Shown: positions 1 through 11,218, counted from the first letter of the stretch. The stretch is DNA of 64,000 nt from Ilex aquifolium (GCA_951799425.1 OX637394.1:5219501-5283500); one strand, 5' to 3'. Numbers and translations: made by a program. Notes: generated by a model from the sequence alone, not told the origin.

Positions 1-129
1 TTGTTGTGTGTTCACAAACTCAATACTACACACACATACAAATTCATTATAAACAAACGCATTACTTTCATTTATTAAATTAAAGGAAACAAAATTGGAA
101 ATGTTATGGGGCTATTAAAAAATTACCAA

Positions 130-800
130 TAACAACATTGCGTATCCAGTAACCCCTGTTAGGGTGCTACTCCTTCTCTTAAGTGAAAAAATAAGAGTTT
201 CATGGATAGCACTTGACTAATCATACTTTTTCATTGCATCCAAATCCTCAATATACAAAACATACCCCTATCCTAGAGATGTCCCGATGTGTGTGAAAAA
301 AAGAGTAACCATTAAGAATAGGCAAAGCAGACTTTTAATGTTATCAACGTCATTTTTGATTATTCTATTTGTTGTTTCAATCAGTTTACTCTTTATCAAA
401 GTTGAGGTTAACCTGCTATCTTTCTTAAATCTTCGTTTAACAAATTTTGTGTTTTCCTTCCCATGAGTTGATGAATCTATTGGATCGTAACCATCTTCAA
501 TCCCAAAGATTATTTTGACATCGCTTCTTCGCAATTTAATTTCCTTCCCACCAGTATGAAACTTGGATGTATTAACATCAAAACACAATATCACATCCTA
601 AATGTTACTATCACTCTTTGTATACCATGTCTTGTCTACTTTTTTTATCAATGATACTTTGAAAGAGTAATCAAAATGAGTTTTTTTCTCAATGCATCCT
701 TGTGTGCTTCATTTATCGTAATGTCATCTATTGCTCTAATAATAGCAAGCAAGTTGGATCTGTATTTAGGCTCATGCTTCGATTCCACCATTTATTTTTT
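130..800 (-). pseudogene. Decayed transposon-derived gene fragment (DUF1985 / plant-mobile-type N-terminal region)
   Basis: A 108-residue open stretch (268-594) reads like the N-terminal domain of large plant transposon-encoded proteins that often carry plant mobile or Ulp1-type C48 protease domains. Recognisable pieces are a GGKEIKLRRSDVKIIFGI block, FVKRRFKK, and a hydrophobic LLCLFLMVTLFF segment followed by GTSLG. The same frame continues left of 268 with family-like sequence (YIEDLDAMKKYD, then AIHETL) but is cut by several stop codons. Upstream on the minus strand (600-770), pieces such as AIIRAIDDITINEAHKDAL fit the preceding part of the same domain after a frame change. No catalytic domain is visible in the window. 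The assignment rests on remembered sequence resemblance, so the family name is tentative; the decay is directly visible. Confidence 0.45.
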
Positions 801-2425
801 TTGTTTTTTGTCGTGTGTTTTACCAACTTTAACTGATGATGGGCCCACAGTTTAGTCCAACACTTTGTTTCTACGACAAAATTTATATTTATCTTCGGTC
901 TGCTTTTCTTTTCCTCCCATGACTGATTTGAGTTACGCAGATATAAAAACATGACAATTACAATATACAACAAAAAATTCAGTGTAACTATAATAGTATA
1001 ACAAAAATAGTGTACAAATAACTGTGTAACAATACATTTACACAAACACTGTACTATTACATTCTGACAAACATATATTTACATATAACTTCATTCAAAA
1101 CAATATATCTCTGTTTTGAATTTGGTACCACATACACAAGACTACTGAACACAAGCAAAAACAGAACCAATGAATTTGACTTTACACTTCCTGACATCAT
1201 TTTAGACCTATATTCAGTCAATTAAAAATAAAAAATTATTAAATTTAAAAAATCCAATAAATTAACAATTTTTCTAAGAGGAAAACATCTAGGGTTTAAA
1301 AAATACATAAGTTTAGGGCATTTGCCAAAAAAAAAAGTGTACCACATTCGTCTTTAATTTTCGATTTTATCTATAATGTTACTCACCGGCGACAATATGT
1401 CTGCAAAACATGAATTTAACAAGAATTTTCAGCCAAAAAAAATACCAAAATAAAAATAAATGTAGTGTATTTTTTATAATATAACCCTTGATGTTAAAAA
1501 AAAGTACATGAAATGGCGAAGTTCAACGATCACCTTATTAAATGTAGGGCAACGAGCAACTGTCAATGCATGTTTCAGGTATACAAATGCCGAAATTCGA
1601 AAGTTTCTTCAAATCGCGAACAAAGATTTCACCATACTTGATTTTGTGCTAATCTAATATCAAATGCACCGTAATTCGATGTATCTTTCACAATCGAAAC
1701 CCTCTAGTTGTTTATGGAAGAAAGAAATTTGGGTTTTTTCTCTGAAGGCGATGAAGCAGTTTTCTATGAAGACAAATGAGTATACCAAACATTTTCTGAA
1801 GATATAGAGATTCGAAAATAAATGTCCCTAAATCAGCGGTTAAGATAAATTCCTTATTACCGTTTTTAGGAAAGATAATTTTACAAAATTGGCAATTACG
1901 TCTTTGTATCTCAGCAGTATACTTCTTTTCAAAATATTTTTTATGTGTACTTTTTGACAATTATGTCTAATTTGATGTACCTACTTCTAAAGGACCCTTG
2001 TATATATGGGTGTCCATGGGTCGGGTTACCCACAGGTCCCGTTACCCGGTCCAAAAAAATCGGCCTGAAACTCAATAGGCCACCATTCATTTGAAAAAAA
2101 GTTAGACTATTAGACCATTAAAATTGAAACTTTGAAATAAGTCTTCCAATGTCAGAATTTGAAGTTTTAGAGATATAAATACTATAAATAATGTATTTTT
2201 TTTCATGTATTAAACATACACGTTTTAAATGATATAATTATACAAATGATAGATAAGTGGGTAGGTGTCAACTTAATTGAGATGTACTCATTCTATTGTG
2301 ATATAGTTTCTCCCCCTATTCAAAAATAAAATTATTTATTATTTATTATTTACTTTTTGTCCATTTTGACTATTCTTTTGATTCAAAAATATTAAGTTAC
2401 AAAAATATTTATTATTTTAAATATT
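801..2425. other. AT-rich intergenic stretch, nothing recognised
   Basis: Only short open frames without conserved motifs are present (for example 82 residues at 1712-1960 minus). Around 1979-2055 there is a GC-richer stretch with GGGTCGGGTTACCC-like inverted words that may be the eroded end of a DNA transposon, but no partner end was found. Confidence 0.4.
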
Positions 2426-2426
2426 T

Positions 2427-3460
2427 TTTTGGTTCTAGGTACAATTTTTTAGAATTATTTGTGGAAAAATGTATGGATACGTTATTTACTCTATTAAATT
2501 CAATTTTAATAAAACATATTGTGTTTAGGTACAAAATTCAAATGAAATCAAAACTTTTTTACCTAAATATCCTCCCTTAAATTATGCATTCTTAATTGAC
2601 AGTTATATATCCAATCAAATATGTAAAGATTTCATTAGGCTCTCTCATTATCTCTCCCATATTTTCTCTCCATCTCTCTCTCTTCCCGTTACTTTCTCCA
2701 TCTATCCCCTATTTTCTCTCTCTATCTATCATTGATAATTTATTTTCTTTTTCAAATATGTAAAGATTTAATTTATTTTTTCATCTCTCTCCCCTATTTT
2801 CTCTCTCTCTCTCTCTCTCTCCTCTTATTTTCTCCAACCGTTTCTCTTTCTCCCTATTTTTTTCTCTCTCCTCCTATTTTCTCCAACCGTTTCTCTTTCT
2901 CTCTCCCTATTTTTTTTTCTCTCTATTTATATCAACATTACAACAACACAATTACACTAATTAGTTACACCAATTAGTTACAACTGTCCTATAATGCATC
3001 AAACAATTACTTATGCATTCTAATAAATCAAACAATTACACAAAATTATGACACCAACCCAACTTGTCATTCAATTTTTTACATAAACTAAATAGTTGCA
3101 TCATTTAGTATCGCAACATCGTTACACCAATTATATATACCAAATTTAATATAATGATAAAGTCTTTTGTGTAATGATAAACTCAATTTGGTGTATATAA
3201 TTGGTGTAATCATATCGTGATACTAAATGATGTAACTTTTTTATTTATGTAAATAACTGAATGACAAATTGAGTTGATGTTGTAATTTTGTATAATTATT
3301 TAGTGTAACTGTTTGGTTTATTAAAACACACGAGTAACTGTTTGGTGTATTATAAGCTAATTGTAACTAATTGGTGTAACTGATTAGTGTAATTGTGTTG
3401 TTATAATATAGTGATAGAATTTATTGTCTTCTGTACCTAACAATTTTTTAATATAATACC
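2427..3460. mobile_element. Palindromic non-autonomous DNA element, copy A
   Basis: The left arm starts near TTTGGTTCTAGGTACAA and runs through a (CT)n-rich block at about 2640-2930 into TTACACCAATTAGTTAC-type words. The right arm (about 3160-3420) is the reverse complement of the inner part of the left arm and ends near TGTACCTAAC. The right arm lacks the CT-rich block, so this copy is asymmetric. It is highly similar to a fuller copy, in reverse orientation, at 61669-62881. No transposase is encoded. The 81-residue frame at 2732-2977 is low-complexity Ser/Leu/Phe translated from the CT repeat. No clean target duplication could be placed. Confidence 0.6.
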
Positions 3461-3657
3461 GAAAAGTTACGTAGTTGTATTATAGCGGACTCATTTATTG
3501 TAATTCATAGCATTAAATTCATTTCAAATCAAATATTTGAACAGTACAACTAGAGTAGGTAGTCTGTCGCCCCCTGCCATTACCGAAGAGGCAAATCCTA
3601 TCCACAAAAGTCTCTAGAGTGTTTAGCCCAAAGATCACCACGACCCACCATAGGTGT

Positions 3658-4020
3658 TAAGAGTATCTTTAATTCCGCACTCCAAAATAATTAATTAAAA
3701 TATATTTAAATATTATATTTTTTATTTTATTTAGTCATTTTTATAAATTCACTTTAACTATACTCTTTATTATAACTAATTACTTCACCCAATTTTTAAC
3801 TTCCAATAATTTAAAAGAAATATAACATATTTAGAGAGAGAAAGAAAGAGGTAGAGAGAGAATTTAGAGACGTTAAATGACTCTTCACATTTAGTGAGCC
3901 ATTTGAATGAAATAAAAAATAGATAGTGAAATAGAGAATGAGTTGGAGAGAATTTTTTGTGTTCAACTAACTAAAATAGTTAAAAAAAAATATATAGAGA
4001 ATGAGTTGAAGATAGTCTAC
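3658..4020. mobile_element. Small MITE with AGAGTATCTTTAA-type inverted ends
   Basis: The left end (AGAGTATCTTTAATTCCGCA) and the reverse complement of the right end (AGACTATCTTCAACTCATTC) match at most positions, giving inverted ends around an AT-rich, GA-repeat core. The ends resemble the GAGCATCTCCAA-type ends common in plant MITEs. No coding sequence is present and no target duplication was confirmed. Confidence 0.35.
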
Positions 4021-4393
4021 CCTTCGAATAACACCTCGTACAGTTGGACAATCTGGTGGCCCGCGTGTCGCAACATCGTTACACCAACATCGTCACAAAC
4101 CCCATGTACTAATTACTACAAGGAATAAACTCCTAATCCCGGAGGATATGCCCTTCTATTTTGTGGTAGACTGGGATTACACCACCGTATATCCTCTCCC
4201 AAAAGTCTTTCTTAACAAACCAACCAACCAAACGCAAAGCAAAGACATGTTAAAAACCCCATCATTTATCTATGAAATATTAAAACACTTTCCCCCGAAT
4301 ATTCCCTTGTAAATTCCTCGGCACTATTGCATTTCTAAAACACTCGGCTGCCTTTTTTTATTCCTCCTCCTTCACTCTTCCTCTTCTTCTTCG

Positions 4394-4401
4394 TATATAT
4401 A
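4394..4401 (+). promoter_or_regulatory. Candidate TATA box of the DUF506 gene
   Basis: TATATATA lies 94 bases upstream of the DUF506 start codon, downstream of a CT-rich stretch (4350-4392). Its position suits a short 5' untranslated region. No other TATA-like word stands out closer to the ATG. Confidence 0.45.
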
Positions 4402-4494
4402 CTTGTTATAAACACAGCTTTATTGATTCATCAACTTGTTTGAAACAAACAAACAGACAAATAAAAAAAAACATTTCTTCTGTACTACGTTCGA

Positions 4495-5382
4495 ATGGCT
4501 TGTTTTGCGAGGCCGAAACGAGTCACTGGCCCGCTCGACGATAAAGTCAAGGCTCGGATTGTCGGTGTCAGCAGCGGAAGTGAACACAGCGCCGAAGCTG
4601 ATGACGACGTCGTTTCGCCTTCTCTCACCGACCTTGTCCACGGATTTCTCGAAAACGACGACGAGGTTAGCACGCCGGAGACTAAGTCAGATTCCGAGCG
4701 CGACCCAATATCAATGTATGATCATTCAACGGACAAGATCGAAGACCTGATAAATCCAATGGTCAATAACAATGCTGATCCTTTTAAGAATGTCCTTTTA
4801 GCTCATGTTTCAAGAGCAATCCAAGTGTTTTCATGCGTGAAAGCGAACAAACCCATTCTCCGCCGAAACGTGATGACGGTTCTCCGAGATTTCGGCTACA
4901 ATGCAGGTATTTGCAAGACTAAGTGGGAAACCTCCGGCGGACTTACCGCCGGAAACTACGAGTTCATCGACGTTGTCCTATCTGACTCAGCCAACCACCT
5001 GACTCGATACTTCATCGATCTCGACTTCGCCGGTGAGTTCAAGGTCGCGAGGCCTACGAATCACTACGAGAGACTCTCGCAGTTCTTGCCTAGTATTTTC
5101 GTCGGTAAAAGTGCAGATTTGAAACAGATTCTGAAGGTCATGAGCGACGCAGCGAAGCGATCGTTGAAAACTAGAGGTCTGCACATGCCCCCCTGGAGAA
5201 AACACCGTTTCTTGCAAAACAAGTATTTCGGCCCGTACCTTCGGACGTTGAATTTGATTCCGGCGAACTCGTCGGCATTTACAGTGACTGCCAAACCTCC
5301 TTTCCCCGTCAAGTGCCGATCCGTTGGCTTTAACGCCGTTAACGGCCATTTGTTCTTTCCCTCAATAACCCGTACGAGATAA
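4495..5382 (+). CDS. DUF506 family protein (PDDEXK-like, plant-specific)
   Basis: A 295-residue single-exon protein. The N-terminus (MACFARPKRVTGPLDDKVKA) and an acidic linker with the short DLVHGFLEND motif (residues 47-56) are typical of the DUF506 / PF04720 family. The conserved domain runs from about residue 98 to 250. It includes the GYNAGICKTKWE block (134-145), NYEFIDVVL (154-162), RYFIDLDFAGEFKVARPT (171-188), a helical segment around SDLKQIL-like residues 207-225, and MPPWRKHRFLQNKYF (231-245). The domain is classed as PDDEXK nuclease-like because of its fold and conserved Lys/Asp/Glu positions, but no enzymatic activity is established. In Arabidopsis, members such as RXR1 and RXR3 restrain root-hair growth; whether this gene does the same is unknown. 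The start is chosen because MACFARP is a family-typical N-terminus. The gene lies alone, about 440 bases left of a large MULE. Confidence 0.9.
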   Translation: MACFARPKRVTGPLDDKVKARIVGVSSGSEHSAEADDDVVSPSLTDLVHGFLENDDEVSTPETKSDSERDPISMYDHSTDKIEDLINPMVNNNADPFKNVLLAHVSRAIQVFSCVKANKPILRRNVMTVLRDFGYNAGICKTKWETSGGLTAGNYEFIDVVLSDSANHLTRYFIDLDFAGEFKVARPTNHYERLSQFLPSIFVGKSADLKQILKVMSDAAKRSLKTRGLHMPPWRKHRFLQNKYFGPYLRTLNLIPANSSAFTVTAKPPFPVKCRSVGFNAVNGHLFFPSITRTR

Positions 5383-5824
5383 GCAAATTATCCAATTAAA
5401 TAATTTGCAGTAGAAAAATTATTCAGTATTTTGTCGTTTTGTGTTCATTGTCATGGAAATTTGATCAGTGAGGCAGTGTACGCGGCATAATGTACATATT
5501 GGAGCACATTAGCAGCCTGTCCCTTGCCAACAGTTTATACATATTTTTTAATGTTTTTATATCTTGCGTCATTATTCCATGTATCAGAGATATTAATGAC
5601 GTGGCGTTATATCTGAGGAGTTTTTATTTTTATTTTCACGACTTTTGATGGGGCAATGATGTAAAATGTAAGAAAATTCTGACACTAGGATTGGACAGCT
5701 AAGAAATATAGAAGGCGAAAGAAATAAAGTTTTGAGAATGTGTTTGGATAATGTTATTTTAAGTGATCTAGATAAGGTTCGAGTTGCTTTTGACCCTTTA
5801 CTAGTTTAAGGGACCCTGATTGGT
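5383..5824. other. 3' flank of the DUF506 gene
   Basis: AT-rich 3' flanking DNA. It probably includes the 3' untranslated region, with candidate polyadenylation words such as GAAATAAAG near 5725. It ends at the target duplication of the large MULE. No gene seen. Confidence 0.4.
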
Positions 5825-5835
5825 GACCTTTTGGG
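5825..5835. repeat. Target-site duplication, left flank of the large MULE
   Basis: GACCTTTTGGG directly precedes the left inverted repeat and is repeated exactly at 18122-18132, immediately outside the right inverted repeat. Mutator-like elements usually make 8-11 bp duplications, most often 9. Confidence 0.8.
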
Positions 5836-6190
5836 AATCTATTACTAAAGTATCGTTTTTTTAAAACTTAATTACCATTATACCGTCGTTTTAAACTTAT
5901 TTATCAAAGTACTGCTGTTTTGAAAGCGTATTTACGAAATCTGATTTCTCTTAAAAAGCGGACTTACCAAAGCCGACTTCAGTCAAAAAGCGGCCTTACC
6001 AAATCCGACTTTATTTAAAAAACGGACTTACCAAATCCGACATCATTTAAAAGGCGGACTTAGGAAATCCGACTTCAATGAAAAAGCGGACTTACCACTT
6101 CCGACTTCAGTATTTAATAAAAAAACGCTTTCAATAAAAAGCGTGATCAAGAAATCCGTTTTCTATTGAAAGCGTTTTTATGAAATACGC
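5836..6190 (+). repeat. Left terminal inverted repeat of the MULE, with modular subrepeats
   Basis: The outer 110 bp pairs with the right end almost perfectly. From about 5953 to 6110 it is built of five ~31-bp modules. Each contains a GCGGACTTACCAAATCCGAC-like core, in which GTCGGAT and ATCCGAC-type half sites face each other. The modules differ by a few bases. Such arrays inside MULE termini are plausible transposase binding sites, but that is inference. Confidence 0.75.
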
Positions 6191-6639
6191 TTTCAATGTT
6201 TCGCTGAACCCTACCCAAAAAATGTATTTATTAAACAAAAAAATCAATTTTAGAATTAAAAATTAAATTTTAATTTTAAAATTAAAATATTTAGTTTAAA
6301 ATTAAAAAATTAATTTTATTCCCACCCTTATTAAAATAAAAATAAAAAAAAATTTAGTTTTAAATTTAAAAAATACCAATCATCGGTACCCCTCCCCATC
6401 CCACACAAATAAAAATTTAAATCCTAAAAATTTAAAAATCGTACCCGCTGAAACCATTGTTATCCAAAAAAGAGAATAGCAATCGTCCCCCCCAATCCCA
6501 ACCAACAAACCCTAAAGTTGGGGGGGAAGAGATATTTAATTTCTTTTGTACTAAAAAATTGTACTAAAAAACATTAAAAAATGAAGAGACGTAAGCCTTT
6601 TGATGAAATATATGAATGAATAAGATTTTATTTCAAACG

Positions 6640-7394
6640 TCATAATACAAACATAGTAGTAAAAATAGTTCTAATGACGATCATATTTGTAACAGCATAG
6701 TGGGTTGCCATGTAAGCAAAGAGTAGCAGAGAGAAATTTTGCACAATGATCATCATCACTTGATTCTTCAAAATCAGAAAGTTCATTGTCAGAAGCCAAT
6801 GATTGATCAGAAAGTATTGCATTAATAGGCTGTACAGGGTCAGAATGTTCATTCTTTGCCATTGTAATAAAGTGCAATGATTGATCAGAAAGTATTGCAT
6901 TAATAGGCTGTACAGGGTCAGAATGTTCATTCTTTGCCATTGTAATAAGGTGGAATCGATGTAGACGTCGCTCCATCTGATCATTCTCAAGAGCTAGTGT
7001 TGCAATGATATCTTGGTAGTTATCCGTGCACCATTCCACATAAACGTGCATGTGGCACTCGTAATCCATGCCAACGACAATATACTTCAAGCTTGCAACG
7101 CTTGAAATAAGATTTCAACCAACTTGGTCCCGATAGGTGGTAATAAAACTCTAGAGGCGGGACAAAAGTTGCATATCCAATCATCACATGACCGACTTCG
7201 GTGAAAGGGTTATGAATGTTGAGTGACTCATTCTTAAAGGAACGTAAATTGTCATACCATGTTACACCAGTTGGATCTGTGTAATTACCGGGTTCTGGTG
7301 AACTGAATGATGAAAATGTTTCATGATGGCAGTGATTGGTTGAGAAAGAGTCATCGTTAGGTTTGCTAGAAGACCCATTTGTTGATGTTGACAT
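6640..7394 (-). pseudogene. MULE accessory gene A (ENDQM motif, acidic tail), frameshifted
   Basis: The N-terminal 100 residues read from 7394 (MSTSTNGSSSKPNDD, then VTWYDNLRSF and PPLEFYYHLSGPSWLKSYFKR). The frame changes near 7100. The continuation (6671-7090) includes a Tyr/His/Cys stretch DYECHMHVYVEWCTDN, the core LENDQMERRLHRFHLITMA and an acidic Ser/Asp/Glu tail (ELSDFEESSDDD). A 78-bp in-frame tandem duplication (6797-6952) repeats the segment just after the core. I do not recognise the family. The core and acidic tail resemble those of two other small genes in this MULE (7818-8255 and 10584-11028), so I treat the three as related accessory genes. The frameshift means this copy probably makes no full-length product unless an intron has been missed. 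Confidence 0.5.
6797..6952. repeat. 78-bp tandem duplication within accessory gene A
   Basis: Two adjacent, nearly identical 78-bp units begin with CAATGATTGATCAG at 6797 and 6875. The length is a multiple of three, so the duplication adds 26 residues without shifting the frame. Confidence 0.9.
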
Positions 7395-7817
7395 TGTAGT
7401 GTACGTATGGTTTACACTGCTGTTTAGTAGCTGTATGTATACAGGAACATAACTTTTATAATATTACTTTCAATGAACTGAGTAATAAAATATTTCAGTG
7501 AAGAAACAGTAACAAGTGAACAATGATACTGACTACACACTGATACAATCTTGTGATAAAACACATCACTGATAACATAACATAGACAACTTTGTAGAAA
7601 GAGTCTTCTGATAAATCACCACTGACCACTTACATCATGAATAATGTGTTGCATGCAGTGAGTACACAAATCAGAAGTGTTGCATGAGTTGTCAAATCAA
7701 AATATTTTAAACCACATGTAGCCATAGTTGGCTAAACAGTTACCACGACTTCTATCAGAATATCACTATAAATTGATTGTGTGTGTTCCAATGTTACCAT
7801 ACTAATCAAATTCGATC

Positions 7818-8255
7818 ATGAGTTATAGTCCACGCTCAGTGTTTGAAACTATGGGCTATCATTGGGCGTTAGAGGATGAATTCTTCTATCCTCTAAATCC
7901 TATTTTACGTTATTCACAGAGGTCAGTGAATAAAATGAGGGAGGAATGACAATATCGTTTGAATGAGAGAGAAGTTCTAAGTGAAGATTTACGCATTTGT
8001 AACATACGGAGGCCGCGACAAATTGCCATCAATATGCCTATTCAAACACCACAGGAGTTGGAAGGTGCATTGTGGCGTATTCGTGCTGAAAACAACTGTA
8101 TGGCAATACGGCAAACTCGGTACAACCTCTGCCGAATTGCAAGGGACCGTGCTGCAAAAGGTTTACGTGATGAAGCACGTTTGTGCCTCCAATTGTCTAC
8201 AGAAGGAGGAAGTGTTTCTGACGTTGAAATGTCGGATGAAGAAACTTTCCCTTGA
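7818..8255 (+). pseudogene. MULE accessory gene B (ENNCM motif, acidic tail), one in-frame stop
   Basis: An ATG at 7818 (MSYSPRSVFETMGYHW) opens a 145-codon frame interrupted by one TGA at 7947-7949. After the stop the frame runs unbroken to 8255. The C-terminal part contains LWRIRAENNCMAIRQTRYNL, a basic Arg-rich helix (ARDRAAKGLRDEARL) and an acidic end (SDVEMSDEE). The core E-N-N-x-M-x-x-R-x-x-R-Y followed by about 50 residues and an acidic end matches the pattern of accessory genes A and C, although this one is on the opposite strand. No known family is recognised. If translation starts only after the stop, a 98-residue product from 7959 would keep the core and tail. Confidence 0.5.
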
Positions 8256-8835
8256 TCAATAAACATTTACGCATATGTTCGTTTGTCCTTTCAGGGGTTG
8301 TAATAGGTATCTAAGTTGTTTGTTATAATAAGGCTTAGAAGTCATCGACTACTATGTTGTTGTAGTTTCTATTTTTATTGTCATTATGCAGGGGTAAAAT
8401 ATACCTGTGCTGTTTGCTGTCTTATTTTATGTTAACCATTGTAGTAGAGAACACCCCTAAACATAACAATGCATATAATATAAAGAAAAATCATATACAT
8501 TTCTATACAAAAGAACCCACACGTTGAATAAAGTATTATGTTAAGTACTAACTATAAACATGACGAATTTTAAAAATTTTTGGCATAGTTTCCCTTAAAA
8601 GTTTGTCATACCCAAAAAAATTTTGCCCTGTATGCACAATATCAAAACAACAACAATCACAACAACACAAGCATAATTACATATCCGCCATAACTACTTC
8701 CACCAACACCCAACCACAACAACCACCAACAACACCCAAGCACAACATCACAAACACCACAAGACTACACCAACAACAAATACATACAAACTACTGTATA
8801 ATAGACATGTCAAAAAATGATATCATAGGACTACA

Positions 8836-10407
8836 CTAAGTGCCACATGACGACTTCTTCCTGAGCCGTTTGGGACGTCTATCCTCTAACTGTGCGGGTT
8901 CTGCATCAATCACCTGTGAATCCTGATCTACGGCTGCCAAACTATCACCGCCTCTGCCTCGACCACCCCGTACTCTACCACCGCGGCCTCTAACACCTCC
9001 CACTCTGCCACCTCTACCACGACCTCGAACTAATGAAATTAAATGGGCCAGTGGAGTCATGACACGCTGCTGTGATATATGTACTCCTATAGGTGTCGAT
9101 GCCAATGATGTACCATGACCCTGCGTGACCTCATCTGCTGGCGGTGAAATCTGAACATCTACCTGAGGTGACATCATCGATGCATCGTGATATATAGGGT
9201 GGCTGGGCAATATGACTCCTGAACTAGCTGAAGTGTATGTGCCTGGTCCTGGCATGGGGGAAACATGCTCTACGGGGTACTCAGATGGTATGGGGGTCTC
9301 GGTTAAAGGTGGTGAATGGTGTGTAGTATGTGATGATGTATGGTGGGGACTCGAGGAGGGTGGTGTATCTGGACGTACTACGGACGGTGTAACATCTGGA
9401 AACTGCGGGCAACTAGGTCCTGATGTACCCTCTGGCACACTGTCGACACCGACATCTACCTGAATACCAGGTCGGTGACGCGGAGGTCTCTATCGTCGTA
9501 TAACAATACCATGCGGCAGCATAGGTACATCGGGCGGTGGACGCGGTGCAGTCTGTGGTATAGGCAAAGACTGTGCGTGAATGGTACGATTGAGCCGATG
9601 GTCCTGTCGAACCGCCTCGAGGGAAGTAGAGGTAAGAGATAGTGCGGCCTGCAGTGCCCGTGTCTTTTCTGCGTCAGTACCATCATCAAGGGCATCGTGT
9701 GCAATCTGGTGAATCTGAACCAGTGTATGCTCCTGTAAAAGTAAACAACTCAAAAATTAGGATAATAAATTAGGTAAAGGATCATTAATTTAATTGACAA
9801 ATGCAGTTATATAATTTACCAATATCTCGACTATGCTACCCATCGGCTGGAATCCGATATGCGGAGTATCTACTGGAGGTCCGATCAATCGTCTAGTGAT
9901 ACGGTCGTACCACACCATGTATGCACGATAAGTAATATCAGTCACAGCTGAATGTGCCTCTCCCGCGATAAGATGGTCTCGTCGGTGTGTCCAGACCTCT
10001 ACAGAATCTTGATGCACAATACTCCAGTCATAACCACCTCTGCCGCGTCGATCTGTGGCATGAAGAGCAGTCCCAGTATCACATGCTTGATAAACCCTAT
10101 ACTATGTATCCCATAAAAACCGGCAGTCATCACACGACGCAAAACCCTATCATCGGGACGTCGCAGTCGACGCATACTCGCCTCAGCCCGACAACACTTC
10201 AATGGTGATAATTCCTTTAATAATTACATAAAGTCAGTAAAATTTGAATATGTGTGTTTTATGGATTTAAATAATATGTAGTGTAGTAAGTAAATTTTGT
10301 GCCTGTCCATCCCATATCTGTGTGGACCTATGTCGTGCCTGCAAGTATAATACTGCTCGGTCAATAGGTCCCGGGTGCACTAAATCACGGGCCTGCTGAC
10401 GCTCCAT
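8836..10407 (-). pseudogene. Plant mobile domain (PMD/MAIL1-like) gene with RGG-rich tail, one in-frame stop
   Basis: The start at 10407 gives MERQQARDLVHPGPIDRAVL, then YLQARHRSTQIWDG, the typical opening of transposon-borne plant mobile domain proteins. Later segments (9820-10200) give AGFYGIHSIGF, YDWSIVHQDSVEVWTHRRDH and AYMVWYDRITRRLIGPP, the C-terminal part of the domain. A GT-AG intron spans about 9733-9819. The last exon (8836-9732) begins EHTLVQIHQIAHDAL, turns Pro/Ser/Thr-rich, and ends with an Arg-Gly-rich RGRGRGG-type region and basic KRLRKK. A TAG at 9490-9492 interrupts this frame. The middle of the domain seems shorter than in full-length relatives, suggesting an internal deletion. 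Plant mobile domains occur in MAIN/MAIL1 host proteins involved in silencing and genome stability, and in Mutator and Gypsy elements; their role in the transposons is unknown. Confidence 0.7.
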
Positions 10408-10583
10408 ACCTTAATTCCATTAAATTACATTGTAGTAAGATATTGTCAATACAACCGTGTACAAGCATTACATACACTGATTACATACACAAAACATTAC
10501 ATTTGTCACAACATACATCAATATAACCAGCTGATATTTAATACATTATGTAATACAACATTCGTAACCACGTTTACATTTTT

Positions 10584-11028
10584 TTATTCTTCACTAGACA
10601 TATAATCATCGGATTTGTATTGCTCATTATTTAACACATTATTACGCTCTACATCTGATAAGTCTCGTCCATATGCATTTTTTACCATGTCTGTTGCAAG
10701 TTGAACCATATAATATCGATGCCTACGAACCAGCATTTGATTATTCTCATTTGCGAACTTGCCTAACTGCTGCTTCGTAATCTTGTTTGTTCCTCCTTTG
10801 CATCATTAGAGATTTTCGGCGTGGCACTGGTATTCAAAGTATTCTTAATTCACTACTTAAATCGTGAGATTCAGCATAACGAAACGCCCATTCTCGTCTT
10901 ACGCTAGCATAATACTCTTTTGGGTCAGTACATTTCTCTGTTTTGTAATCATCGTTGCGCTCAGTCAAAAGCCAAACCCTTTGCTTTCTGCGATTGTTCG
11001 AAACTATTGCTCCGCGGGATGTAGACAT
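10584..11028 (-). pseudogene. MULE accessory gene C (ENNQM motif, acidic tail), frame change
   Basis: An ATG at 11028 opens MSTSRGAIVSNNRRKQRVWL, followed by a Lys/Glu-rich stretch that stops at 10834. A second frame, ending with TAA at 10584-10586, contains KFANENNQMLVRRHRYYMVQ, then KNAYGRDLSDVERNN and an acidic SDDYMSSEE end. The two frames differ by one base, so there is either a frameshift or a short unplaced intron near 10750-10840. The ENNQM-x-x-R-x-x-R-Y core and acidic end resemble accessory genes A and B. It lies just downstream of the transposase on the same strand. Family unknown. Confidence 0.5.
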
Positions 11029-11218
11029 AGTTTTATTGAATTATGTATCTGCAACAAGTACAAAATGTGAATTACATAAACATAAGTTCTACATTTATCT
11101 AAAAAATGTATGTGAATATTAGTATTTAGATGAACAATGTTAATTTCATACAGCCTCACATTACATTACCCTCCTCACATTACATTACCATCCCCATTCA
11201 CTGACAGATTGAAACATC

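Noticed and set aside
4436..5349. Five additional frames over the DUF506 gene
   Set aside because: Shadows in other frames; only the 295-residue frame carries the family motifs.
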